From Mycolicibacterium komanii (GTDB lineage: Bacteria; Actinomycetota; Actinomycetes; Mycobacteriales; Mycobacteriaceae), in the NCBI RefSeq assembly GCF_001050035.1, contig NZ_CVTA01000065.1, forward strand, positions 62,001-126,000: 64,000 nucleotides of DNA, in the 5' to 3' direction. How positions within the stretch are numbered: position 1 is the stretch's first letter; every line of letters starts with the position of its first letter. The notes below the pieces were generated by a model that was not told the DNA's origin, searched no databases, and worked only from the letters and a program-made list of their open reading frames with translations. The position numbers were made by a program, and so were the translations under genes. Shown piece by piece: positions 57,401-64,000 of this stretch.

Positions 57401-57733
57401 ATACGTGCTGACGGTGGGCGGTTCGTCGGTGAGGGCGCCGCTCTCCAGGAGCCCGGCACCGGCGAGCCGGGAAAGCCGGGTGCGGACCCGGCGCAGCAAT
57501 TGTCCGGCGGCCTTGCGCGTGAAGGTGAGGCCGAGAACCTCGCCGGGACGGGCGAATCCGTTCGCGACCAGCCACACCACCCGCGCGGCCATGGTCTCCG
57601 TCTTGCCCGCACCGGCGCCGGCGATCACCACGAGAGGACCCGGAGGGGCGGCGATCACGGCGGCCTGCTCGTCGGTCGGCGCGAAATGGCCCAGCGCGGC
57701 GGCGAGTTCGTGCGGGCTGTAGCGCGGCGTCAT
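54488..57733 (-). CDS. adnB: AdnB, helicase-nuclease subunit
   Basis: A 1081-residue subunit of the AdnAB double-strand-break resecting motor-nuclease, the mycobacterial counterpart of RecBCD/AddAB. N-terminal SF1A motor: Walker A GAGAGKT (residues 39-45), DEYQDTGHAQR, QSIYGWRGAS, VALTRSEDTLLLSG. C-terminal RecB-type nuclease: RIDAVFADDDG, VVDWKTGEP and QLGVYRQAW. In the literature AdnB is the lead motor. ATG 57733 overlaps the adnA stop (ATGA). Confidence 0.94.
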   Translation of the reverse strand: MTPRYSPHELAAALGHFAPTDEQAAVIAAPPGPLVVIAGAGAGKTETMAARVVWLVANGFARPGEVLGLTFTRKAAGQLLRRVRTRLSRLAGAGLLESGALTDEPPTVSTYHAFAGNLLREHGLLLPVEPETRLLSETERWQLAFRVVCEHPELDTEKTPAAVTSMVLRLAGQLAEHLVDTDQLRDTHVELERLVHTLPAGPYQRDRGPSQWLLRLLATQTERTELVPLIDALRQRLRAEKVMDFGMQMASAARLAENFPQVGEELRRRYRVVLLDEYQDTGHAQRVALSSLFGGGVDDDLALTAVGDPIQSIYGWRGASATNLPRFTTDFPRSDGTPAPTLELRTSWRNPPRALHLANAVSAQARRRSVAVRSLLPRPDAQPGTIRCALLNNVAAERDWVADHIAGVYDRARDQGVPAPTAAVLVRRNADAAPMADALTARGVPVEVVGLAGLLGVAEVADVVAMLRMTADPTAGSAAMRVLTGPRWRLGGRDITALWRRAIRLDDSGQAESAGVADRIAAQAAPDADSACLAEAVTDPGVPEQYSPAGYARIIALGRELTALRAHLSHPLPELVAEVRRVLGVDTEVRARRPVAAGWSGTEHLDAFADVVADFANRPGADVTALLAYLDAAEVVENGLAPAETSVATDRVQILTIHAAKGLEWQVVAVPHLSGRVFPSTGTARTWLTDAGDLPPLLRGDRATLSEHGVPVLDTTDVNDRKRLSDVIAEHKKNLEQRRIDEERRLLYVALTRSEDTLLLSGHHWGTSESKARGPSEFLCELKDIIDQSVDEGRPCGVVEHWTPAPPEGEPNPLRDKTIEAVWPVDPAGSHRNDVTRGARMVAEAMTGMRDEELVDSEEGWADDVDALIKERNRVVEPSAAALPPQLSVSTLVELGKDPEAVSQRLRRRLPTRPDPHALLGTAFHDWVQRFYHAERLFDLDDLPGAVDHETAVAEELAELQAAFAVSPWAARTPIDVEVPFDMVIGDRVVRGRIDAVFADDDGGATVVDWKTGEPPSTPEALQHNVIQLGVYRQAWAALHGAPIESVRAAFHYVRSGVTVTPEKLPGLDELAGVVETAEAA

Positions 57734-60700
57734 GACTGTCCTCCTGCGGCGGCCTGGGCGGGGCACATCGCGCGCACGGGACAGTGGGCGCAGCCGTCGT
57801 TGATCCGCGCGGCGAACTCCGGGCCCTGGGTGGCCGCTGCGGCCCTACGCACGGTGTCGCGCCACTCGGCGTGCTTCTCCGGTGTCAGCGCGTCCTGTTC
57901 CCGCTCGGTCGGACCCGACGCGCCGTTCTTGCCCAGGTAGACGAGACGGCCGCCGCCGGGCGAATCTCCCTGTTCGAACAGGCCTTCGGCGATGGCGAGT
58001 TGGTACATCGCCAGCTGGGCGTGGTTCTGCGCGTCGTCCTTGGTCACCGGGCTCTTGCCGGTTTTGAGGTCGACGACGACGAGGCGCCCCTCGCTGTCGC
58101 GCTCGAGGCGGTCGACCCGCCCACGCACCCGCACAGCGGGCTCACCGTCCGCGCCCTCGACCACGACACCGTCGACACCGATCTCGGTTCCGACCTCGGC
58201 GAGCCGGCTCCTGGTCTGCGCGCGCCACTGCGCGAACGTCGCCAACATCGCGCGGTGCCGGGTGAGTTCGTTGTCGGAATACCAGCCGGAGTCGAACGGC
58301 AGCTTGGGCCAGACTTTTTCGAGCTCGTTGACCATCTGGCTCTCGGTACGCCCCGGATCGGACACGAGGGCGTGTACCAGGGAGCCGACGGCCGAGCGCA
58401 CATCGCGACCGTCGGCACCGCCGTGGCGCTCCAGCAGCCAGCGCAACGGACAGTCGGTGAGCATCTGCAGCGTCGACGGCGACAGCGTCACGGTGTGGTC
58501 GTCGCCGCTCCACAGCGGTTCCTCGCTGGACAGCGGAGTCATCGACTGCCACTGCGTGGGGTCGGCACCCGGCACCCCGGCCGCCGCCAGCCACGCCAAA
58601 AGCGTTGCCGCACAGGCACGCGACGCGTCATCGACTGCGCCGTCAGCGGCGCACACCACACCGCGCAACCGCCCCACCAGCGCCGCGGGCGCCAACACGC
58701 GCGGCGCGACGACAGGGGTGGTGATGTCGGAGTCGTCGCTTGCGACCAGAGCGGTCAGCTCATGGCAGAACGCCGACGGAAGCAACGACTCGTCACCGCA
58801 GTCGCTGTCGACCGCCGTCACCAGCAGCCGGCTGCGGGCGCGGCCCATCGCGGCGATGAGCAGACGGCGTTCCTCCGCCAGCAACGGCGCCCGGGTCGAC
58901 ACGCCGTCCGCACCTTCGGTGACACCGTCCAGCAGATCGACGAGCTGCTGGGTGGCCAACACGCCGCCACGCGGAACGGTGTTGGGCCACAACCCTTCCT
59001 GAACCCCGGCGATGACGACGAACTCCCACTCGCGTCCCATCGCCGCGTGGGCGCTGAGCACGGCCACCGCCTCGGCCGCGCCATCCTCGTCTCGGGCGGG
59101 CAACCCGAGGCCCGCGACGTGGTCGATCAGCCCGCGCAGGGTGGCGCCCGCGGTGCGGTTCACGTACTGCTCGGCGACGTCGAACAGCGCGGTGACGGCG
59201 TCGAGGTCGCGGTCGGCCTGCGCCCCGGATACGCCGCCGCGTTCGCTGGCCGCCAGCCAGCGGCGCTGCAATCCGGAGCGGTGCCACGCCTGCCACAACG
59301 TGTAGCGCGGGTCGGCTCCGGCCTCGGCGCTGCGGCGGGCGGCGGCCAGCACCTTGCGTACGCGGTCCAGCGGCCGGCCGAGGTTCTCGGGCAACCCGTC
59401 CACGCCCTGCTCCAACGCCTCGACCAGCAGATCGCCGAAGTCGCGCGGCGGCTGGGAGCCGTCGACCCGTCGCAGCGCTCGTCGTAGCTGGCGCAACGAC
59501 ACCGGATCCACGCGCCCGATCGGGCCGGTCAGCAGTGCCGACGCCTGTTCGGCGTCGAGCCCATGCGCCGTCACGGCCAGCACCGTGAGCAGAGTCTGCA
59601 CGGCGGGTTGGTCCCCGAGCGGCGTTGCAGGCGTCGGCGTGTCCACCGGAACACCCGCGGCGGCCAGCGTGCGGGCCAGCGCCGCGCCGACCCGGGGCAC
59701 CGACCGCACGATGACCGCCATCCGGGACCACGGGACGCCGTCGACCAAGTGTGCCCGCCGGAGCGCGTCGGTGATCATCGCCGACTCCGCGTGCGGCGAG
59801 GCCGCGATGCGGACGGCCACTGTGCCGGAAAGCCCCGGCGCCCCCGTCAGGATCCGGCCCTGTTCGACGCCGGGTAGCCGTCGCGCGACCTGCGTGATGG
59901 CCTCGGCGACCGGCGGTGCGCATCGGTGCGACTCGGTCAGCACGATCGCCGGCTCGTCGCCGCGCAACAGCGCCGGGTCGGCGCCGCGGTAGCCGAACAC
60001 CGCCTGGTTGGGATCACCGGCCAGCACCGTGATTTCGGCGCCCGCAGACAGCACCCGGACCAGTCGCGCGGCCTGCGGATCGAGCTGCTGCGCGTCGTCG
60101 ACGAGGAGGAGTTTGACCCGAGCGCGTTCGGCTGCCAGCAGGTCACCGTCGGTGGCCAGCGCCTCGAGTGCCGCGCCGACCAGTTCGGCCGCCCCAAGCG
60201 CGGGAATGGTGGCCTGCGGCGCCGCCATGCCCACGGCCGAACGCAACAGCATGACCTGTTCATAGGCCTGGGCGAACTGACCGGCCGCCAGCCACTCCGG
60301 CCTGCCTGAGCGGCGCCCGATGCGTTGCAGGTCAACGGGATCGACGCCCCGTTCGGCGCAGCGGGCCAACAGGTCTCGCAGCTCGTTGGCGAAGCCAACC
60401 GTGCTCAACGCCGGCCGCAGGTGATGCGGCCACGCAGTGGCCGCGCGGTCGCCGTCCTCAAGATCGCCGGCGAGCAGTTCGCGGATGATGCCGTCCTGTT
60501 CGGCGCTGGTGATCAACCGCGGCGGCGGATCGCCGTTGCGCTGGGCGGCCAGGCGCAACACCGCGAACGCATACGAGTGCACGGTGCGCACCAACGGTTC
60601 GCGCACCACCGCGCGGGTGCCCGCCTGCAACAGCGCGGAGGTGATGCGGGCGCGCGCCTGTACACCGAGCCGGGACGAACCGGTCAGCAGCAGAACCGAT

Positions 60701-60852
60701 TCCGGATCCACGCCCGCGGCGATGTGCGCGACCGCCGCCGACACCAGCAGCGAGCTCTTACCGGTGCCGGGTCCTCCGATCACGCGGAAGACGCCGCGTG
60801 TGCCGGGATCGGTGAGCGCGCTCGGCGTCAGGTCGGTGTGCGGTGCGGACAT
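57730..60852 (-). CDS. adnA: AdnA, helicase-nuclease subunit
   Basis: A 1040-residue partner of AdnB. Motor-like N-terminus with GGPGTGKS (residues 26-33), DDAQQLDPQAARL and FGYRGADPALLRGD. C-terminal nuclease with RVDRLERDSEGRLVVVDLK and QLAMYQLAI. A likely Fe-S staple is formed by the Cys of LTDCPLRWLLE and the late CAHCPVRAMC. The motor is considered vestigial in the studied enzyme. ATG 60852. First gene of the adnAB operon, divergent from lipV across 63 nt. Confidence 0.94.
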   Translation of the reverse strand: MSAPHTDLTPSALTDPGTRGVFRVIGGPGTGKSSLLVSAAVAHIAAGVDPESVLLLTGSSRLGVQARARITSALLQAGTRAVVREPLVRTVHSYAFAVLRLAAQRNGDPPPRLITSAEQDGIIRELLAGDLEDGDRAATAWPHHLRPALSTVGFANELRDLLARCAERGVDPVDLQRIGRRSGRPEWLAAGQFAQAYEQVMLLRSAVGMAAPQATIPALGAAELVGAALEALATDGDLLAAERARVKLLLVDDAQQLDPQAARLVRVLSAGAEITVLAGDPNQAVFGYRGADPALLRGDEPAIVLTESHRCAPPVAEAITQVARRLPGVEQGRILTGAPGLSGTVAVRIAASPHAESAMITDALRRAHLVDGVPWSRMAVIVRSVPRVGAALARTLAAAGVPVDTPTPATPLGDQPAVQTLLTVLAVTAHGLDAEQASALLTGPIGRVDPVSLRQLRRALRRVDGSQPPRDFGDLLVEALEQGVDGLPENLGRPLDRVRKVLAAARRSAEAGADPRYTLWQAWHRSGLQRRWLAASERGGVSGAQADRDLDAVTALFDVAEQYVNRTAGATLRGLIDHVAGLGLPARDEDGAAEAVAVLSAHAAMGREWEFVVIAGVQEGLWPNTVPRGGVLATQQLVDLLDGVTEGADGVSTRAPLLAEERRLLIAAMGRARSRLLVTAVDSDCGDESLLPSAFCHELTALVASDDSDITTPVVAPRVLAPAALVGRLRGVVCAADGAVDDASRACAATLLAWLAAAGVPGADPTQWQSMTPLSSEEPLWSGDDHTVTLSPSTLQMLTDCPLRWLLERHGGADGRDVRSAVGSLVHALVSDPGRTESQMVNELEKVWPKLPFDSGWYSDNELTRHRAMLATFAQWRAQTRSRLAEVGTEIGVDGVVVEGADGEPAVRVRGRVDRLERDSEGRLVVVDLKTGKSPVTKDDAQNHAQLAMYQLAIAEGLFEQGDSPGGGRLVYLGKNGASGPTEREQDALTPEKHAEWRDTVRRAAAATQGPEFAARINDGCAHCPVRAMCPAQAAAGGQS

Positions 60853-60915
60853 GAGGGCATGACACCACGGGGGTCCGACAAGTGACCGTGAGCGGGGCTG
60901 GCAGCATCAACAGCC

Positions 60916-61689
60916 GTGACCGAACTACTGCACGTGCACCGCTACGGGTCGGCCGGGCCCGCACAGGTATTGGCGATCCACGGCCTGACCGGCCACGGTC
61001 AGCGGTGGCAGACGCTGGCCACCCGCCACCTGCCCGAGTACGGGGTCGTCGCACCGGACCTCATCGGGCACGGGCACTCGTCGTGGGCGGCGCCGTGGTC
61101 GATCGACGCGAACGTCGAAGCGCTCGCCGACTTGCTCGACGGCCCCGCCGTGGTGGTCGGGCACTCCTTCGGCGGCGCGGTGGCGCTGAATCTGGCTGCC
61201 GCCCGGCCGGAGCTGGTCTCACGTGTCGTCCTGCTGGACCCGGCCGTGGGCCTCGACGGCGAGTGGATGCGTCAGATCGCCGACGACATGTTCGCCTCCC
61301 CCGACTACACCGACCGCGCCGAGGCGCGCGCCGAGAAGGCGAACGGATCGTGGGGTGAGGTCGAGCCCGCCGAACTGGACCGAGAGATGGACGAGCATCT
61401 GATCGCGCTCCCGTCGGGACGGGTCGGCTGGCGGATCAGCATCCCGGCGATGATGTCGTACTGGAGTGAGCTGGCCCGTCCGGTCACGTTGCCGCGCAGC
61501 GGTACTCCCACGACCCTGGTGCGCGCCGCCCGCACGAAGCCGCCGTACGCGAGCGACGAGCTCGTCACGACGCTGACGCAGCATCTCGGTGCGGACTTCG
61601 CGCTGCAGGAATGGGACTGTGACCACATGGTCGCGCAGGCCAAACCCGCCGAGACGGCGGCGTTGATCCGCGAGCAGCTCGAGTCGTAG
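60916..61689 (+). CDS. lipV: Lipase/esterase LipV (alpha/beta hydrolase)
   Basis: A 257-residue alpha/beta hydrolase. Oxyanion HGLTGHGQRW, APDLIGHGHS after strand 4, nucleophile elbow GHSFGG (Ser about residue 81) and catalytic His in WDCDHMVA. GTG 60916 starts it. Homologue of Rv3203 by position and size. Two bases separate it from the alkyltransferase-like gene, so they are co-transcribed. Confidence 0.88.
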   Translation: MTELLHVHRYGSAGPAQVLAIHGLTGHGQRWQTLATRHLPEYGVVAPDLIGHGHSSWAAPWSIDANVEALADLLDGPAVVVGHSFGGAVALNLAAARPELVSRVVLLDPAVGLDGEWMRQIADDMFASPDYTDRAEARAEKANGSWGEVEPAELDREMDEHLIALPSGRVGWRISIPAMMSYWSELARPVTLPRSGTPTTLVRAARTKPPYASDELVTTLTQHLGADFALQEWDCDHMVAQAKPAETAALIREQLES

Positions 61690-61691
61690 CG

Positions 61692-61988
61692 ATGGCGCGG
61701 GTCACCGACGAGCAGGTGGAGGCCGTGCGAGCGTTGGTCGCCGCGATCCCGCCCGGCCGCGTGTCGACCTACGGCGACATCGCCGAGGCCGCAGGGCTTT
61801 CCAGCCCTCGCATCGTCGGCTGGATCATGCGCACCGATTCGTCGGACCTGCCCTGGCACCGGGTGATCACCGCGTCGGGCAAACCGGCTCCGCACCTGGC
61901 GACGCGGCAACTGGAGCGGCTTCGCGCCGAAGGGGTGCTCGCCCACGACGGACGGATCCGGCTCGCCGAGGTGCGGCACGAATTCTGA
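61692..61988 (+). CDS. Alkyltransferase-like protein (ATL)
   Basis: A 98-residue protein of the methylated-DNA-protein cysteine methyltransferase C-domain family. The active-site PCHR is PWHRV here, with Trp in place of the alkyl-accepting Cys, which defines ATLs. These bind O6-alkylguanine and flag it for nucleotide-excision repair without removing it. The HTH and the Arg finger region (GLSSPRIVGWIMR) are kept. ATG 61692, 2 nt after lipV. Confidence 0.92.
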   Translation: MARVTDEQVEAVRALVAAIPPGRVSTYGDIAEAAGLSSPRIVGWIMRTDSSDLPWHRVITASGKPAPHLATRQLERLRAEGVLAHDGRIRLAEVRHEF

Positions 61989-62004
61989 GCCGGGGCGCAG
62001 AAAT

Positions 62005-62862
62005 TCAGAGCACCAGGCGGACCAGCGCCGCGGTGCGCGCCAGGCCAGGGAACGCGGCGGCCGTCGACCGTGGATGAAGGGCGTGCACGGCGATGCGGAA
62101 CATCAAGGCGCGCAACAACATCTGTGACCACTCCGGGAGCGGGCTCCACCGTTCGATCAACCCGTCGTCGGCCTCACCCCAGGACAGGGCGTCGACCACG
62201 ACGACGCCGGCCGCCCATGACGCCGGCCGCCAGTAAGGAATGATGTCGGTGATCCCGGGCGCGGCGGTGCCCGCGAAAAGCACAGTGCCGTAGAGGTCTC
62301 CGTGGACCAGCTGGCTCGGGCTCTTGGTCGGCTTGCGCAGGGTGGCAAGCTGATTGAGCAGTTCGACCGATCGCTGACCGTCGGCGGAGCCGGGCGACAC
62401 CTTGGCGCCCGGCGGTAACGAGTGCAGTGGCCGTTCCTCCACCGCGGCGCGGTCGGCGGCGATGAACACGTCGACGTCACCCCACGGCGCCACCGGTGGC
62501 TGCGTCAGGAACCTCGGGCGTTCGAGCTTGGCCGTCGCCTCGTGTAGGCGCACCGCGGCCGAGACCACCTCATCGTGGCGGGGTTCGGGAGTTCCGGCGA
62601 CGAAGGTGTCCGCGCGCCACCCCGCGACGACATACCGTCCGTCGGTGGACCGTACGGGACGCGCCAGGCGCACCCCGTCGACGAACAGTGTCTCGCGAAC
62701 CTTGGCCGACCATGCGGCGCGGGCGTGGTCGGCGACCATCGACACCACCACCTCGCCGCAGCGCCACCCGCCCTCCCAGCCCGGCCCGAGCGCAACGGGC
62801 GCGACACCGGTCAGGCCGAACGCGGCCAGCACATGATCCGGTGGCCGTTCGACAGTCACCAC
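62005..62862 (-). CDS. Kinase-like TIGR02569-family protein (Rv3205c-like)
   Basis: A 285-residue actinobacterial protein with a weak aminoglycoside-phosphotransferase-like signature: VHGDLYGTVLF resembles the catalytic loop HGDxxxxN, with no obvious Asn, and ITDIIPYWRPASWAAGV takes the place of the metal motif. It may be an inactive kinase fold. GTG 62862 or GTG 62859 starts it. It lies convergent to the ATL gene (16-nt gap) and 33 nt downstream of nothing but the moeZ 3' end on the same strand arrangement: moeZ (62896 on) is upstream of it, so both may be one operon. Confidence 0.8.
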   Translation of the reverse strand: MVTVERPPDHVLAAFGLTGVAPVALGPGWEGGWRCGEVVVSMVADHARAAWSAKVRETLFVDGVRLARPVRSTDGRYVVAGWRADTFVAGTPEPRHDEVVSAAVRLHEATAKLERPRFLTQPPVAPWGDVDVFIAADRAAVEERPLHSLPPGAKVSPGSADGQRSVELLNQLATLRKPTKSPSQLVHGDLYGTVLFAGTAAPGITDIIPYWRPASWAAGVVVVDALSWGEADDGLIERWSPLPEWSQMLLRALMFRIAVHALHPRSTAAAFPGLARTAALVRLVL

Positions 62863-62895
62863 CTCAGCGTAAGCGGAGTTTCGGCAAACCAGCCG

Positions 62896-64000
62896 TTAGT
62901 ACATGACCATGTCGGGTTCGAGTTGCTTACCCCATGCGACGATGCCGCCCTGTACGTGCATCGCGTCGGAGAACCCGGCCTTCTTGGCGATGGCCAACAC
63001 CTCGGCCGAACGCACACCGGTCTTGCAGTAGAACACCGGCGTCCGGTCGGTAGGCAACTTGGCCAGTGCAGCGCCCGATTCGAAGGCGCCCTTCGGGATC
63101 AGCTCGGCGCCCTCGATGCGGTTGATGTCCCACTCGACCTGTTCGCGCACGTCGATGAGCGCCAGCGGCTTACCGGAGTCGAGCAGTTCCTTGAGCTCGC
63201 GCGGGGTGATCGTCGAGTCGGCCGCGGCTTCGGCGGCGGCGTCGGACACCACGCCGCAGAACTCCTCGTAGTCGATCAGCTCGGTGATCTTCGGCGTCGA
63301 GGGGTCCTTGCGGATTTTGATCGTGCGGTACGTCATGTCGAGCGCGTCGTAGACCATCAGCCGACCCAGCAGCGTCTCGCCGATGCCGGTGATCAGCTTA
63401 ATGGCCTCGGTGCCCATCACCGATGCGACCGAAGCGCACAGGATGCCCAGCACCCCGCCCTCGGCGCACGACGGCACCATCCCCGGCGGCGGCGGCTCGG
63501 GGTACAGGTCGCGGTAGTTCAACCCGAGCCCGTTCGGGGCGTCCTCCCAGAAGACCGAGATCTGCCCCTCGAACCGGAAGATGGACCCCCAGACGTAGGG
63601 CTTGTGCGCCAGCACGGCGGCGTCGTTGACGAGATAACGCGTCGCGAAGTTGTCGGTGCCGTCGAGGATCAGGTCGTACTGCTCGAAGAGTTCGACGGCG
63701 TTGTCGGGTTCCAGCCGGAACTCATGCAGGTTGACCGTCACCAGCGGGTTGATGTCGAGGATCGAGTCGCGTGCGCTCTCGGCCTTCGACCGGCCGATGT
63801 CGGACTGGCCGTGGATGATCTGGCGCTGCAGATTCGACTCGTCGACAACGTCGAACTCGACGATCCCGATCGTGCCGACGCCGGCCGCGGCGAGGTAGAG
63901 CAAGGTCGGCGAGCCCAGCCCGCCGGCGCCGATGACCAACACCTTGGCGTTCTTCAGCCGCTTCTGCCCGTCCAGGCCGAGGTCGGGAATGATGAGGTGA
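62896..64000 (-). CDS. moeZ: Adenylyltransferase/sulfurtransferase MoeZ, 5' end outside the window
   Basis: The last ~367 residues of MoeZ (MoeB-like E1 domain plus rhodanese). It adenylates and thiolates the C-terminus of small sulphur-carrier proteins (MoaD, CysO) for molybdopterin and cysteine synthesis. Visible are the ATP loop VLVIGAGGLGSPTLLYL, the DGTDNFATRYL motif, and a C-terminal rhodanese domain with the persulphide Cys in FYCKTGVRS. The frame continues in conserved sequence (HLIIPDLGLDGQKRLKNAKV) to base 64000, so the start is beyond the window; the ATG at 63942 is internal. Confidence 0.94.
   Translation of the reverse strand, partial: HLIIPDLGLDGQKRLKNAKVLVIGAGGLGSPTLLYLAAAGVGTIGIVEFDVVDESNLQRQIIHGQSDIGRSKAESARDSILDINPLVTVNLHEFRLEPDNAVELFEQYDLILDGTDNFATRYLVNDAAVLAHKPYVWGSIFRFEGQISVFWEDAPNGLGLNYRDLYPEPPPPGMVPSCAEGGVLGILCASVASVMGTEAIKLITGIGETLLGRLMVYDALDMTYRTIKIRKDPSTPKITELIDYEEFCGVVSDAAAEAAADSTITPRELKELLDSGKPLALIDVREQVEWDINRIEGAELIPKGAFESGAALAKLPTDRTPVFYCKTGVRSAEVLAIAKKAGFSDAMHVQGGIVAWGKQLEPDMVMY

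Noticed and set aside
33487..60895. A shared 15-mer GTGACCGTGAGCGGG near 33501 and 60882
   Set aside because: Two occurrences at gene borders without symmetry or further identity; may be coincidence of stop-codon context and GC bias.

Overview
The window is high-GC actinobacterial chromosome, most likely from a Mycobacterium/Mycolicibacterium species. The gene order closely follows the M. tuberculosis segment Rv3143 to Rv3206c: nuoA-N, the Rv3167c-Rv3171c group, Rv3193c-Rv3197, whiB7, uvrD2, mycoredoxin, nudC, an ion channel, adnB-adnA, lipV, an alkyltransferase-like gene and moeZ. WhiB7, mycoredoxin, MbtM and AdnAB-type proteins support a mycobacterial host. No PPE gene lies upstream of nuoA, unlike in M. 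tuberculosis. All comparisons are from remembered family knowledge, not from a search.

Region 1 (1-16.5 kb) holds the end of a YceI-like gene, an atypical response regulator and the 14-gene NADH dehydrogenase I operon nuoA-nuoN. Most junctions overlap by a few bases, so translation is probably coupled. The exception is the nuoF-nuoG gap, which contains a strong inverted repeat.

Region 2 (16.5-36.6 kb) is an accessory and lipid/xenobiotic zone. It has three TetR-type regulators, FAD and F420 oxidoreductases (including an EthA-like Baeyer-Villiger monooxygenase, BVMO), a crotonase-family protein, kinase-like and lipocalin-like Rv3168/Rv3169 homologues, an amine oxidase, several alpha/beta hydrolases (one fused to a LuxR helix-turn-helix), an EXPERA-type membrane protein and an MBL hydrolase. 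A solitary mbtM (mycobactin acyl activation) sits behind a clear IdeR-type iron box.

Region 3 (36.6-40.7 kb) is a small genomic islet in the 3' half of the initiator tRNA gene. Two 89-bp direct repeats bound it; each holds the tRNA from the anticodon loop to its 3' end plus the tRNA terminator. Inside are a BVMO, an alpha/beta hydrolase and a divergent TetR gene with two matching palindromic operators between them, plus a frameshifted phage-type GIY-YIG (DUF4041/T5orf172) remnant. No integrase is left. The catabolic logic would be ketone to ester (BVMO), then ester hydrolysis, under TetR control.

Region 4 (40.7-64 kb) is conserved mycobacterial core: UPF0182 membrane protein, PDZ-Lon protease, DUF2342 and ThiF-like proteins, ABC1 kinase, the antibiotic-response regulator whiB7 with its long regulatory leader (promoter, alanine-rich uORF, attenuator hairpin), DNA helicases UvrD2 and AdnAB, mycoredoxin, NudC, a TrkA-type potassium channel, LipV, ATL, a kinase-like protein and truncated moeZ. 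The window edges cut the first and the last gene.
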